Origin: Diabrotica undecimpunctata
Lineage: Eukaryota; Arthropoda; Insecta; Coleoptera; Chrysomelidae
Length of the DNA stretch: 64,000 nt
Reading direction: 5' to 3'
Assembly (NCBI RefSeq): GCF_040954645.1
Contig: NC_092804.1
Span: forward strand, 90,552,316-90,616,315
Part shown: positions 1 to 10,901 of the stretch, in pieces
How the letters are laid out: each line of letters starts with the position of its first letter
How positions within the stretch are numbered: the stretch's first letter is position 1
Translations under genes and position numbers: made by a program
Notes under the pieces: model-generated
Databases searched by the model: none
What the model saw: the letters and a program-made list of their open reading frames with translations, nothing else
Told to the model about the DNA's origin: nothing

Positions 1-66
1 TTCTTATTTCTTTGTATTGACCAACTGTGTGTTTATAATTGGCATTATTGCTGTAAATGTGCAGTA

Positions 67-95
67 TAAATAAATAAGTAAATAAATAAATAAAT
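67..95. repeat. (AAAT)n microsatellite
   Basis: Imperfect run of AAAT units in AT-rich DNA. The first 240 bases hold nothing else that I recognise. Confidence 0.8.
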
Positions 96-264
96 TTCGT
101 TAATTTTGATTTCAAAATATTTGTATAAAATAAAATAAATTAAATAAAACATTTTATGTACAAAAATATTTTATTTTAAATACGAATTAATCAATCCTTA
201 AAAATACCCTAAAGATACGCCGCTGGCCACTACCTCCTGGTGGCAGTTTGGCTTCACTTTGAGC

Positions 265-337
265 GATACGGTTACGCGTCATCTCTCTTTCCTTGTCTAA
301 TGATACGGTTACGCGTCCTCTCTCTTTCCTTGTCTAA
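265..337. repeat. 36-bp tandem duplication
   Basis: Two adjacent near-identical copies, 265-300 and 302-337, both beginning GATACGGTTACGCGTC and ending CCTTGTCTAA. They lie just upstream of the integrase remnant. The duplication is seen directly; any function is unknown. Confidence 0.85.
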
Positions 338-832
338 GGAGCAAACTCCTGCTTATTTGACTTTTGCTAGTGTTGTGCCAATAGATGGTAGTTATTTTGG
401 GAATATTAGTGAGAATCCAGATAATTTATTTGAGGTTGAGAATAAAATTCACCGTCTTAAAGATATTCAAGTGATGTCTAAATTATTTAGCGATGTTAGG
501 AAACTAATTCATATTTCATATGTCAGGTCTAGTCGGAGTATCATTTGTGAAAACGAAATGTGCAGTTTCATATACAAGTTGTTTAGAAAAGAAATTTTAC
601 ACATTCTAGTATGGTAGATTTTGTTAGAGCGAAGATGAATAAGAAGTATATTCCTTATCTAGTTAGTAAAGTAGTGTCTCCACTTATCTATGAATTGAAG
701 CCGAGTGATGGTCAGAATTTAGGTCGTTTGCATATTAAGGACTTAAAAGCCGATACAAGTAGAGTAGAGTCAGAGTATTCGTTTTCTGATTCTTGTGAGT
801 CATTCGTTGAGTCAGATCAAAATAAGGTATGA
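338..832 (+). pseudogene. Ty3/gypsy integrase C-terminal remnant
   Basis: Degraded 3' end of a Ty3/gypsy pol gene, read in two frames. The first piece (338-617) has the EQTPAYLTF motif typical of the region after the integrase catalytic core (usual form G.TPAYL.FGRE). The second (611-832) reads YLVSKVVSPLIYEL and then GRLHIKDLK, which matches the post-core beta-barrel end of many insect gypsy integrases. The frame changes near 600-611. No catalytic DDE core, RT or LTR is visible, so only the tail survives. The element may have continued left of the window. Family is fairly clear; subfamily is not. Confidence 0.65.
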
Positions 833-1330
833 CGTTTGTGCTGTAGAGATGTATGAAATGCTATATATGAGTACCTTCATTCAATATACGGGTTATTAAC
901 CCATTTTTGCGTTATAGTAATTGTCAAGGTAAGGGTTGAAGGTAAGACTTCCTGTATTCCTACATTTCTTTACAATGCATCTATTAATTATGTATATTAT
1001 TTACTATCTATCTTTATGTTGTACTATATATTTATATCCTTACTCAAGATAACATGATAATAATCAGTCTAATTATCTACTAATTTGATGTTTTATGTAA
1101 AATGCCTAACACATATCTTTGTTATAAATTTTAGGTACTTTTTACTTAACCTTTGACTGGTGTGTTCGAAAACATTTTGAGTATGTATTTCCAATTTTTT
1201 TTTGAGTGGACGGATGTAGTCATTTGTTTGTGCGAATTGAATATGCGATTTGAAAAGACTTCAACTATCAATTCAACATTGGGATATTGTGATTTCTTAT
1301 TAAGTGGTAAATTAGATAAATTCAGTTCTT
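833..1330. other. AT-rich interval without recognisable gene
   Basis: Lies between the integrase tail and the BEL/Pao remnant. A short open frame (1153-1338) ends in weak similarity to the region before a Pao gag, but not enough to call. Confidence 0.5.
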
Positions 1331-2128
1331 GTGAATAAGAAAAAAGAAAAGTGGATAAATCTTTGCCAAATTTATATGATATTACTTGAATTTTTGAAGA
1401 ATCGTGCAGTTTTTTTGGAAACAATAGAGTTAAGCAATGCATCTAGCATTGTGAAAAAACTTGATTATAAACCTGAATACAAAGATAAACGCTCTAGATC
1501 TTTGCTAATTAACACAAGTAAGAAAATAAATTGTAATTTGTGCAAACACAATAATTTAATTTACAGTTGTGACGAATTTCAAACTTTCGGTCACCCAAAG
1601 ATGGGAGAAAGTAATACAACTAAATTTATGTACAAACTGTTTATGTATTGGGCATTCTTACAAACAATGTAAATCCTTTGGTTGTAAGATTTGTAAAAAT
1701 AAACCCACTTCTCTTTTACATGGAAATAAACCACCTGATAATCATGCTCAAGAAAACAGTTTAATTAATGTCAATCCGAACGGTGATATCGAGAATGAAC
1801 TAAATAAAGTAAAGGTGTTGTCAACTAATATTCTAGATAATAATGTTAATAGAAATATGATTATTTAAAAAAATAATTGTTTTAATGATGAATATGTACT
1901 GTTGAGTACAGCTAAAGTGAGAGTATGTGATAGATATGGAAAGACTCATCGCATTGGTAATCCTAACTTCAGGGAGCCAATCCTGTTTTATTACAGAGGA
2001 TTTTCAAAGTAAACTCGATTTAGACACAAACAAAATAGATATTTCTGTTTCAGGAATTAATAATTCGGTTTCATCTTTAAACAAAAAATGTCAATTCAAA
2101 ATTGGTTCTAGCCCTCGGTTAGTGTTCT
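1331..2128 (+). pseudogene. BEL/Pao gag zinc-knuckle and protease remnant
   Basis: Remnant of a BEL/Pao LTR retrotransposon. Around 1385-1420 is FLKNRAVFLETIE, like the gag segment 'FL..RA..LE'. A zinc-binding cluster follows: NCNLCKHNN, then after a frameshift near 1590, LCTNCLCIGHSYKQC and CKICKNKPTSLLHG, the usual CX2C...CX2CLX3GHX4C...CX2C...LLH order. VLLSTAKVRVCDRYGK and then SGSQSCFITEDF (1963-2000) and ISVSGINNS are the A17-type protease. The catalytic Asp of D-S-G-S is replaced by Thr (codon 1966-1968), so the protease would be dead even without the breaks. RT, RNase H, integrase and LTRs are missing, and the piggyBac remnant follows directly. Confidence 0.75.
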
Positions 2129-2130
2129 GA

Positions 2131-2414
2131 GGTATACCATACCCCAAGTACTCCTTTTATTTATATAAAATTGAAAGTAGATGAAATAGCGCCTTCTAGC
2201 GCCTAGTAGTTTATACATTTTTCTCACGATGGCCTTGTTGCCAGCTGTACATACAATTTCAGTTTGAATTAGGACTTGGTCAAAGGCGGTTGGGGTGTGT
2301 GATACCCCGGTAAACTACTGTTGTAAGTTTTAGTTGTTTTGTGTTCTAACGGTAAATTTACATGATATTTTTGAGATTTTTTTGAGATGTACTATGATTT
2401 TTATTTTTGTTTCA
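2131..2414. other. Noncoding leader between BEL/Pao and piggyBac remnants
   Basis: No ORF. A pyrimidine-rich stretch ending TTTTTGTTTCAG lies just before the first piggyBac coding residues at about 2415, so it could be a 3' splice site. The segment GGTATACCATACCCC (2132-2146) and the later GATACCCCGG (2302-2311) may be decayed transposon end repeats. No clean TTAA-flanked terminus was found. Confidence 0.35.
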
Positions 2415-3900
2415 GCGATATTGAATTATTATTGTCTTACGAACAAGAGCAGGAACGGTTAAAACGTTTATGGGCGGAGTTTGGCAGTATTTCTAAAGAT
2501 GATAAATCGTTCATTGATAGTGAATCTGAGAAAGAACAAACCGCATCATAAAGTCAAGAGGCAATCATATTAAAAGAACGGGCTCAAGGAGAGACAGCAC
2601 ACAAAAGGGAGGATTTTGAAGAGGTTGAGGCTGAAGAAGAAAGTGAATTTTCAAGACAATCTAATTACATATTTACCTAGTGTAAAAGGAATAGCACAAG
2701 AAAAGCAGAGTGTTCTTGATTGATGGTTGTTATTCTTTACAGAAGAAATGTTAGATGACACTGTTGACTATACAAATGTAAAATTAGCGACTAAATCCCC
2801 ACGCTACGATGCACGACATCAGTATTTAGTGAAAGAGACTGACAAAATAGAAATCAAAGCTATTGTATTAGCTAGGATAAAATATTTCAGATCTTTGAAG
2901 TACTGATGGCAGCGGTATTGATCTCAGTCGAAAAACAATGTCACAATAAAGATATTCCATTTTGTTGCAATGTTTGCGATTCGACAATGTGCAAAATAGA
3001 GTAGAACGGAAACAGATCGACAAATTGGCAGCAATAAGAGGTATATTTGATCAACTTGTTGTCAACTATAAGACACACTATATACCAAGTCAACATCTTA
3101 CAAAATACAAAAAACTGGAATCGTTCAGGGGACGTATGCCATTTCTTCAATACATACCGAATAAGCCAGCGAAGTATGGCGTAAAAGTATTTGCGCTAGT
3201 GGATGCCAAAACTTACTACTGTCTAAACATGGAAGGTTACGTCGGCACACAACCAGAAGGACCTTTCTGACAAAGTAACAATCCGCAAAACATAGTTGAA
3301 CGTTTGATTGGGCCAGTTTCTGTTACTAAACGTAATATTACTTTCGATAACTGGTTTACCAGTTATCCGCTCATGATCAACCTACTTCAGACTCATCATC
3401 TTACATCGGTTGGGACAGTTAGGAAGAACAAAAGGCAAATTCCAACAGCACTTCTGAACACACGAGGAAGATAAATTCGCAGTTCAAAATTTGCCTTCAA
3501 AGAAGATATAACGGCTGTCTTATATGTGCCAAAAAAGTCAAAAAATGTAATCCTCTTTTCTACGTTGCATCATGATGATACTATAATTGAAGAAACTTTT
3601 GAAAAGAAATTATTACCTGAGATTATCGACTTTTACAATTTAACCAAAGGCGGTGTAGACACATTCGATAAGCTATCTGCTAATTACAGCGTATCAAGAA
3701 ATAGTCGTCGTTGGACTTTGATACTATTTTTCTGAGTGTGCAGCTGATTTCTGAGTTTCGAAACCAACGAAGACAAAACTCTTCATTGCGTCGACCAATA
3801 CGTGATAATCAGCAACCAGAGGTACATCAGTTGGAACCTAAGCGACGTAGGACAAGCAGTAGATGTTATGTTTGTCCAAGAATACTCCAATTTGTTTAGA
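2415..3900 (+). pseudogene. piggyBac-family transposase, degraded
   Basis: Cut-and-paste DNA transposase of the piggyBac (DDE_Tnp_1_7) family. The order is conserved: an acidic N-terminus (SDIELLLSYEQEQERLKRLW); EEMLDDTVDYTN and SPRYDAR near 2745-2815; LRFDNVQNR, ERKQIDKLAAIR, FRGRMPFLQYIPNKPAKYG and ALVDAKTYY (2962-3270); ITFDNWFTS near 3340, which carries the second catalytic Asp; then FYNLTKGGVDTFDK near 3630-3670, which carries the third. The first catalytic Asp, normally in 'DE.L..FRGR', is Tyr here (codon 3106-3108). In-frame stops lie at 3268-3270 and 3472-3474, and a frameshift near 3711-3735 leads into a basic tail ending in a partial Cys-rich C-terminus (SSRCYVCPR). The N-terminal third also has stops. 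It is a dead copy; 3901-4118 is noncoding. Confidence 0.85.
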
Positions 3901-4125
3901 ATACTCAATAATGACGTGTTCAAATTGCGACAATTTTGAGGGGATTCAACTCAACTTTTCTATTTTTCAATGTATTTTCGCGAACATTTTTTTCTTTAGT
4001 TTGTAGAATCTTACGCTATAAGTTTATTTAGAGTTGTGTGATCAATAAAATTTTTCATAATATCTGAGTGTATTATTGTTCACTCGTGTTTTTTGACTAG
4101 TACAATTGCAATATGTTGGATAAAT

Positions 4126-4925
4126 TTTTTTTTTTATTAACATTTAAGATTTTTACAATCTGTTTTGCAGTGAAAACAATAAGTAAAATTTTTTGTCTTT
4201 ACATGACAGAGAGATATAAGGTCCAGTGACCAAATCATCTCGATACAAATTGGCTTGTTTACCGGTAGGATGCGCACATACACTGATACGCGAGCACTAA
4301 AAGCGGCAGTGATCACAATGACTGGGTGCTGTTGAAGGCGTAACTCCCACTGCTGTAGGCTCTGTCAGGATCGGTGAGGTAGGTCCAAGGGGTCATGTCG
4401 CTTCAATCTCTTCGCTTGTTGGTTGTTGAGAAGATTGTGTGCCAGGGTATTAGAATGCACCCGCAACCTGTTTTGATATTGTTCAGAAGATTTTTTGCAC
4501 TCTTCAGAGACTGTTAGTACCTGAAGATCTCTATGTATTGCATCATTCTGGATATACCAAGTTGCATTAGCGATTGTTCTCAGAGTTTTGGATTGGAATC
4601 TTTGTATTATCATGATATTAGATTTGCTAGCTGAACCCCAGAGCTGTGAGCCATATGTCCAAATGGGTTTTATTATTGTATTGTATATCAGCAGCTTGTT
4701 GTCAATCGATAGGTGAGAGTTTTTTCCCAACATCCAGTAAAGTTTTCTGTATAAAATTCCCAATTGAAGCCTTTTCGTCCATATATGTTTGGACCAAGTT
4801 AGACGTTTGTCAAGGTGAATACCTAAGTATTTTACGTCATGCTTTTGGGGCAAAGGATGTCCATTGAGGTTAACTTGTGGACATGTACCTCTTCTTAGAG
4901 TGAATGTAACCACTTCGAGACGAAC
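4126..4925 (-). mobile_element. 5'-truncated jockey-like LINE with poly(A) and TSD
   Basis: On the minus strand the element runs from 4925 to a poly(A) tract (poly-T at 4125-4135 on +). Flanks carry a 7-bp direct repeat, GATAAAT at 4119-4125 and 4926-4932, the pattern expected of target-primed reverse transcription with 5' truncation. The 3' UTR of about 230 nt is unremarkable. Seven AT-rich bases could match by chance, so the TSD is probable rather than certain. Confidence 0.7.
4365..4919 (-). pseudogene. Jockey-type reverse transcriptase C-terminus
   Basis: About 185 codons open to the 5' truncation point. The motif VKYLGIHLDKRLTWSKHI is RT motif E and the thumb of jockey-clade LINEs. It is followed by LLIYNTIIKPIWTYGSQLWG and the C-terminal stretch seen in jockey and Juan-like elements (FQSKTLRTIANATWYI). 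The catalytic YADD motif and the APE endonuclease lie upstream and are missing. The reading frame has no internal stop, so truncation rather than decay explains the loss. It cannot be active. Confidence 0.85.
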
Positions 4926-4932
4926 GATAAAT

Positions 4933-5140
4933 AATTATAACTTTTATTTAATTAATTTTGTTTCATTTAATTAATTGTTTTGTTTTCTTTTCAATTTAAC
5001 TTTGATTCGGTCCTTTGGCATTATTTTAAACTTAATTTACATAATTAAATTGGATCATATTTACACAGCAATTTTTAAATTTGTTTCTATTTTTTAATTG
5101 ATAATATCAGTTGGTACTTTTATACGTATTTTGAATAATA

Positions 5141-5142
<2 letters not shown>
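4933..5142. other. AT-rich spacer
   Basis: Low-complexity AT-rich DNA with no ORF; runs into the (TA)n tract. Confidence 0.5.

Positions 5143-5216
<74 letters not shown>
5143..5216. repeat. (TA)n microsatellite, left part of an interrupted tract
   Basis: Uninterrupted AT dinucleotides ending at the left LTR. The same tract appears to resume at 10906 and again at 12563, as if two elements had inserted into one (TA)n array. Confidence 0.9.
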
Positions 5217-5219
<3 letters not shown>

Positions 5220-5222
<3 letters not shown>

Positions 5223-6613
5223 GATATTTAAAGTCTTGGTGCGCCAAGCAATAATTAGCTAATTAATTTTTTGATTAATTAAAATTATTTAAATGATATG
5301 TTTATGACTCTATCACAATTTTTAATTCTTTTATCTCAGGGTTAAATTCGTGCTTCAATATCTATGCTATTACATGTGAAAGGTAAGGTCCAAAGAATAC
5401 CGGAATAATAAAAAACACATATGATCTAACACTATATATTGAAATAAAAATAATGAAATAAATTCACACTCAAAAGTTTTCAATAAACAAATCTCATATA
5501 ATGATTCTCAAAATTTTGTTCTACTTACGTGAACAATCAAAATTAATGGTACAAACAATATTAATTGAAATCTCAAAATCCCAAACTATTCTAACTCTCC
5601 TAATCAAAATATTTATATCCTTTCTAAATTAAGTGTAAAAATTGTGTTATCAATAAAAGAAAAAACTGCAGAAAACAAAAATATCTCTCTCTGATGATGA
5701 GTGGTTCCTTGTAGACTATATTATCTCCTCTCAACCGCTCCCTATGTAATCAGCAATCCTACAACAGGTTGTTGCAAGTATATCGTCCTTAATGATCTCC
5801 TTCAAAAGCACAAATCATTCAAATTATGATAGCCTTTCTCCTCTCGATAAACTGAATCTCTCGTTGGCCCGAGTGAAAAATGACTCTTGGAATATCTTCT
5901 CTTTACGATAAACTGAATCTCTCGTTGGCCTGAACAGTGACTCTTGGAATATAAGTAGAAAAATATGACTTACAATATTTTGCTGCTTCAGCTTCTGTCA
6001 GATACACTAACTCCACAAAAACTCACTAACATTCAACAATACTGCTTGCTACTTCTCGGGAACCGCCAGAGAACAATCACTGTTCGTCTTACAGACTTGG
6101 AAAACCAACTGATTATCTTTTCTCTCTCCTAAATCTAGCTAAACTTTCATTCCTACATACCTATCCCACCTTTTTCAATCTCCGCCAATCAAAACTCGTC
6201 ACAATTCCCCCATTTTTTCATTTCGATAACAAACAAATTTTTACCTATAATTATAAAATTTCCTAAAACTTATTTACAAATAATATTTTTCTATAATTCT
6301 TAAAAACTAACAAAAACCTCTTTCTAAAATCTCTTCTATTGTCTTTAATCACTGCATTAATGTATTTGGAAAAACCCGGTTCAATTGTCTTTGGATTTCA
6401 CTTAAAATTATGCGGGTCACTCAAGTATAACAAAGAAATAATTTATGTATAGCTTACATTTTGTTTAGTACAGGTAATCCAAGAATTTAATAACTTTCCT
6501 TCTTCGAAATGTTTGTTGGTTATTATCCTACTTATCTGAATTATTTTACTGTTTTTGAACTTTGAAATATTTTAATCAACCCAATATTTTTCTCGATTTT
6601 GCATATCATAACA
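5220..6613 (-). repeat. 3' LTR of Gag-protease element
   Basis: 1394 bp. It lacks 12 bp present in the other LTR near 9989. Internally it carries two tandem copies of a segment of about 55 bp (roughly 5843-5953) built around TAAACTGAATCTCTCGTTGG and ATGACTCTTGGAATAT. On the minus strand the LTR is preceded by GACGGGGAT, a short polypurine tract just inside 6614-6625. Confidence 0.85.
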
Positions 6614-6707
6614 AATCCCCGTCATTTGATCTGCCGAAAACTCTTTGTTAAATTTTAAAATGACAAAAGTTTTCCAGGATCAAATTATTTCACTATGTTA
6701 TTAAAAT

Positions 6708-8933
6708 CTATTCATGATATTGATAGATGTCGTGAATGTTAAAATACCCCGTATATTGCCTGTCTTTATACGGGATTGGATATATTTTCGTTTTAAATTT
6801 TTCCAAGTATTTTCCCTTAAAAGAAAGTTCATAATTTTTAGCCACTCGGTTTACTTCATTAACAAGATCTCCATGGTTTCCTAAAATCTTCTCTATTTTC
6901 TTTCCCATGTTTTCTCCACAATTTATTTTTCTTTCATCCTCCTTTTGTTCAGATGTGTTCACTGTCCATAATACTTCTTCACAAAATTCTGGATTCTCGT
7001 CCATCAGTGCCATTTTTTCTTCTGTTTTCTTTTTATCCTCTAATTCCCTTTGGTATTCCGAGCACCATGTTTCTATTCCTTTCATTTCTCTGATGATACC
7101 TTCTTTTTCTTCCTGCTTCCATTCTGTTTTATCGTCGGTTGCCAACAATTCTTCTGTACCTTCTATTTCCTGTTTTTCTCTGGTCTCCATCTTATTTTCC
7201 TGCTTTCTTTTCGAACTCTTCTTCTTTTTCTTCCTTCTCTTTTTCTCTTCTGTTAGATCTTGTTCTTGTACTTTCGGTTTATCCTCTACAGTCATATCGA
7301 TTTCTTTGCGGTTTTCCTGTGCATTGATCCTTCCAGAATTTGTTTTCCTATCTGTTTGCTTTTCTTCTCCTGTGTTGTCTGGTTCTGCTCTGATTTCCAG
7401 TTTATTTTCCGAAAAATTTATGGTGATATCTTCTTTCCTCAATTCATCAATTCCCGCTATCATATCATGATTTAAATCTTCAATCACCACACATTTCATA
7501 ATATGGAATTTGTTTCCCACTCTTATCTGTACTCCCAAACCTTCGTTTACTGTCGTCAAATTTTTATTGTTTGCACCCACTAAATCAACCCTAGGAATCT
7601 TATACACAAATCTGTCCAAATTTAATTCTTTTACTAGTTTTTTATTGATTAGCGATATCTCCGAGCCAGAATCAATCACAATTTTAATCGCTTTATGTTT
7701 TATAAATGCATCTAAAAATATTAGATTAGAATTAGAAATTTGTCTTTCGTTTCCTATTGCTACATGATTCATCTCCCTTCTATTTTGTTGTTGGAAGCTC
7801 TGGTTATTTCTATCGTCCCTTTGTTCGTTAGGTTTCCTATTCGGAGGATTTTGTGCATCTCTATTCCTGTTGTGATTTTCATTTGTTCTATTTTGTGTAT
7901 CATTCCGGTTATCGTAATTTTGTTGTCTATTGTAATTATTGTAATTTCTCGGTCTATATTCGTTTGTTGATCTGGGATGTCGGTTTCTCTGGTCATAATT
8001 TGATGAATACCTTCTTTCCGGTCCATTATATTGGTCATGTTGTCTTCTATTTCTCATTTCTTTTCTTTTCGCTTCTTTTAATTGAAAAAATTGGCACAAA
8101 CTATCAATATCTTGATAGTTTCTCAAAATCACGTGATCTTCCAACGTTTCCTCAAAATGTCTGCTGATCATTTCTACCAGCTGTTCGGTAGAATATTTGT
8201 ATTCTAGATATTTTGAATTGTTATATATCTGCAAAGCATATCTTTCTTCAGATATTCCCATTTTTTCGTGATATTTTCCATTCTGTAGCTCTTGGTTGAT
8301 TTCTCTCTGTTTATTTTTCCCCCAGAAATAGTTGAGAAATTTATTTTCAAAATCTGTCCAATTTTCAAACTCATCTTCCTTGCTTTCATACCATAACGCT
8401 GCTCCTTCTTTCAAATGGTTTCCAATTGTTTCTTTGCAATCGTCAAAATATCTAATATGTTGTAATTTGGTTTTCAAATTTTTGACAAACGGTACTGGGT
8501 GTGTTTTCCGAATATCCCCGCCAAATTGTATTTTCGCCTCGCTTGTTCCATGGATGATAACTTCTTTTCTCTCTACCCCTCTTAGTTCAATTTCTGCCAT
8601 TTGTTTTTCATTTTGCTTTAATCTTCTTTCTACTTCCTTCCTGTCTTCTTGTAGCGCATTTTCAAATTTTATTTCTAATTCCTCCAAATTATCTTTAATT
8701 CTCATTTCTTGTTCTTTCATATTATTTTTAATTTCATTAATCTCTTCTATTTGTTGTATCAGTTCTTTCTTTATCCCCTCAACACATCCTTTAATTTTCT
8801 GTTCATAGTTTTCCAGACGCTGCTCTATATTGCTCATTGTTTGTTTTGTTTCCAGTTGATTTTTATCCATTTTATCCATTTTCTTTGATGTTTCATTTTG
8901 GTTTTTCTCTATTGTTTGTGTCTGTATTTGCAT
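6708..8933 (-). CDS. Gag-protease polyprotein (741 codons)
   Basis: Structural protein plus retropepsin of the surrounding LTR element. Residues 1-115 are coiled-coil-like (repeated NQ, KK, EE heptads). About 150-290 is a Ty3-type retrotransposon Gag core (LKEGAALWYESKEDEFENW, FLNYFWGKNKQREINQEL). About 295-385 is an Arg/Asn/Gln-rich RNA-binding tail with no CCHC knuckle. The protease follows: VIDSGSEISLINKKLV holds the catalytic Asp in DSGS, and MIAGIDELRKE is the flap-distal part. Next come a Lys/Glu-rich linker (TEEKKRRKKKKKSSKRK) and a C-terminus reading YPIPYKDRQ, which resembles the lead-in to a Ty3 RT. The ORF ends soon after, suggesting that an internal deletion removed RT to integrase. 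The ORF is otherwise open. Confidence 0.8.
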   Translation of the reverse strand: MQIQTQTIEKNQNETSKKMDKMDKNQLETKQTMSNIEQRLENYEQKIKGCVEGIKKELIQQIEEINEIKNNMKEQEMRIKDNLEELEIKFENALQEDRKEVERRLKQNEKQMAEIELRGVERKEVIIHGTSEAKIQFGGDIRKTHPVPFVKNLKTKLQHIRYFDDCKETIGNHLKEGAALWYESKEDEFENWTDFENKFLNYFWGKNKQREINQELQNGKYHEKMGISEERYALQIYNNSKYLEYKYSTEQLVEMISRHFEETLEDHVILRNYQDIDSLCQFFQLKEAKRKEMRNRRQHDQYNGPERRYSSNYDQRNRHPRSTNEYRPRNYNNYNRQQNYDNRNDTQNRTNENHNRNRDAQNPPNRKPNEQRDDRNNQSFQQQNRREMNHVAIGNERQISNSNLIFLDAFIKHKAIKIVIDSGSEISLINKKLVKELNLDRFVYKIPRVDLVGANNKNLTTVNEGLGVQIRVGNKFHIMKCVVIEDLNHDMIAGIDELRKEDITINFSENKLEIRAEPDNTGEEKQTDRKTNSGRINAQENRKEIDMTVEDKPKVQEQDLTEEKKRRKKKKKSSKRKQENKMETREKQEIEGTEELLATDDKTEWKQEEKEGIIREMKGIETWCSEYQRELEDKKKTEEKMALMDENPEFCEEVLWTVNTSEQKEDERKINCGENMGKKIEKILGNHGDLVNEVNRVAKNYELSFKGKYLEKFKTKIYPIPYKDRQYTGYFNIHDIYQYHE

Positions 8934-8963
8934 TAGTTGTAATATTTTCTCTATTCTTGATAA

Positions 8964-9089
8964 TTATTTTTTTTCCTCAACTATTGTAACATTTCCTTCA
9001 TTATCCGATCCTTCTTCAACAATTGTTTCCTCTTCTCTGTTATCCTCCTTCCTTTCTTGCATTTTGCTTTGACTCCTTGTGGTCGACAT
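8964..9089 (-). pseudogene. Upstream in-frame Gag segment ended by one stop codon
   Basis: A 41-codon frame starts at an ATG (9087-9089), reads MSTTRSQSKMQERKED and an acidic run, and ends at TAA (8964-8966). It is in the same frame as the 741-codon ORF that begins 10 codons later, so it may be the original Gag N-terminus cut off by one nonsense change near an A-run. Alternatively it is an upstream ORF. Similar MSTTRSQ-type starts occur in Ty3 Gags, which favours the first reading. Confidence 0.5.
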
Positions 9090-9473
9090 GTTGTTTCTTT
9101 TCGTTACTGTTTTTGTCCCCGCCAAATGTGAAATTTTACAACACTCTATATGTTTCAGAACACGACAATATTTCTCCCCAAATGTATTAAATTTTCACGA
9201 CAAATATCAAATATGCAATCAGTAAAAATTCAAATAATTCAAAATAAATATCAAATGTACGATTGGTAAAGAAAATAAAATCAAATAATTCAATAGCAGT
9301 AAATATCCACTAACTACGATCAATCAATAAATCAAATTTATATTCCCTGGAAAAATTGTCAAAATACTTTCAAATTCAAATTCCCTCAATGTTATATGTT
9401 TTTATCTCTGGATCACCTGTACTTATTCCAGATCTCTTTCCCTTCCTTCAAATGTAAAGCTGCGATATTTTTA

Positions 9474-9494
9474 AGCCCCACGTTTTGGAAGCCA
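9474..9494 (-). other. Candidate primer-binding site
   Basis: On the minus strand, five bases after the 5' LTR end, the sequence reads TGGCTTCCAAAACGTGGGG. TGG at this position is what a tRNA 3'-CCA primer requires. The tRNA species was not identified. Confidence 0.45.
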
Positions 9495-9499
9495 GTTAT

Positions 9500-10901
9500 T
9501 GTGATATTTAAAGTCTTGGTGCGCCAAGCAATAATAAGCTAATTAATTTTTTGATTAATTAAAATTATTTAAATGATATGTTTATGACTCTATCACAATT
9601 TTTAATTCTTTTATCTCAGGGTTAAATTCGTGCTTCAATATCTATGCTATTACATGTGAAAGGTAAGGTCCAAAGAATACCGGAATAATAAAAAACACAT
9701 ATGATCTAACACTGTATATTGAAATAAAAATAATGAAATAAATTCGCACTCAAAAGTTTTCAATAAACAAATCTCATATAATGATTCTCAAAATTTTGTT
9801 CTACTTACGTGAACAATCAAAATTAATGGTACAAACAATATTAATTGAAATCTCAAAATCCCAAACTATTCTAACTCTCCTAATCAAAATATTTATATCC
9901 TTTCTAAATTAAGTGTAAAAATTGTGTTATCAATAAAAGAAAAAACTGCAGAAAACAAAAATATCTCTCTCTGATGATGAGTGGTCCAAATCCTTGTTCC
10001 TTGTAGACTATATTATCTCCTCTCAACCGCTCCCTATGTAATCAGCAATCTTACAACAGGTTGTTGCAAGTATATCGTCCTTAATGATCTCCTTCAAAAG
10101 CACAAATCATTCAAATTATGATAGCCTTTCTCCTCTCGATAAACTGAATCTCTCGTTGGCCCGAGTGAAAAATGACTCTTGGAATATCTTCTCTTTACGA
10201 TAAACTGAATTTCTCGTTGGCCTGAACAGTGACTCTTGGAATATAAGTAGAAAAATATGACTTACAATTTTTTGCTGCTTCAGCTTCTGTCAGATACACT
10301 AACTCCACAAAAACTCACTAACATTCAACAATACTGCTTGCTACTTCTCGGGAACCGCCAGAGAACAATCACTGTTCGTCTTACAGACTTGGAAAACCAA
10401 CTGATTATCTTTTCTCTCTCCTAAGTCTAGCTAAACTTTCATTCCTACATACCTATCCCACCTTTTTCAATCTCCGCCAATCAAAACTCGTCACAATTCC
10501 CCCATTTTTTCATTTCGATAACAAACAAATTTTTACCTATAATTATAAAATTTCCTAAAACTTATTTACAAATAATATTTTTCTATAATTCTTAAAAACT
10601 AACAAAAACCTCTTTCTAAAATCTCTTCTATTGTCTTTAATCACTGCATTAATGTATTTGGAAAAACCCGGTTCAATTGTCTTTGGATTTCACTTAAAAT
10701 TATGCGGGTCACTCAAGTATAACAAAGAAATAATTTATGTATAGCTTACATTTTGTTTAGTACAGGTAATCCAAGAATTTAATAACTTTTCTTCTTCGAA
10801 ATGTTTGTTGGTTATTATCCTACTTATCTGAATTATTTTACTGTTTTTGAACTTTGAAATATTTTAATCAACCCAATATTTTTCTCGATTTTGCATATCA
10901 T

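Noticed and set aside
6907..7470. Long plus-strand open frames opposite the Gag-protease ORF
   Set aside because: Low-complexity Phe/Ser/Leu-rich translations, as expected of the antisense of a Lys/Glu-rich coding region.
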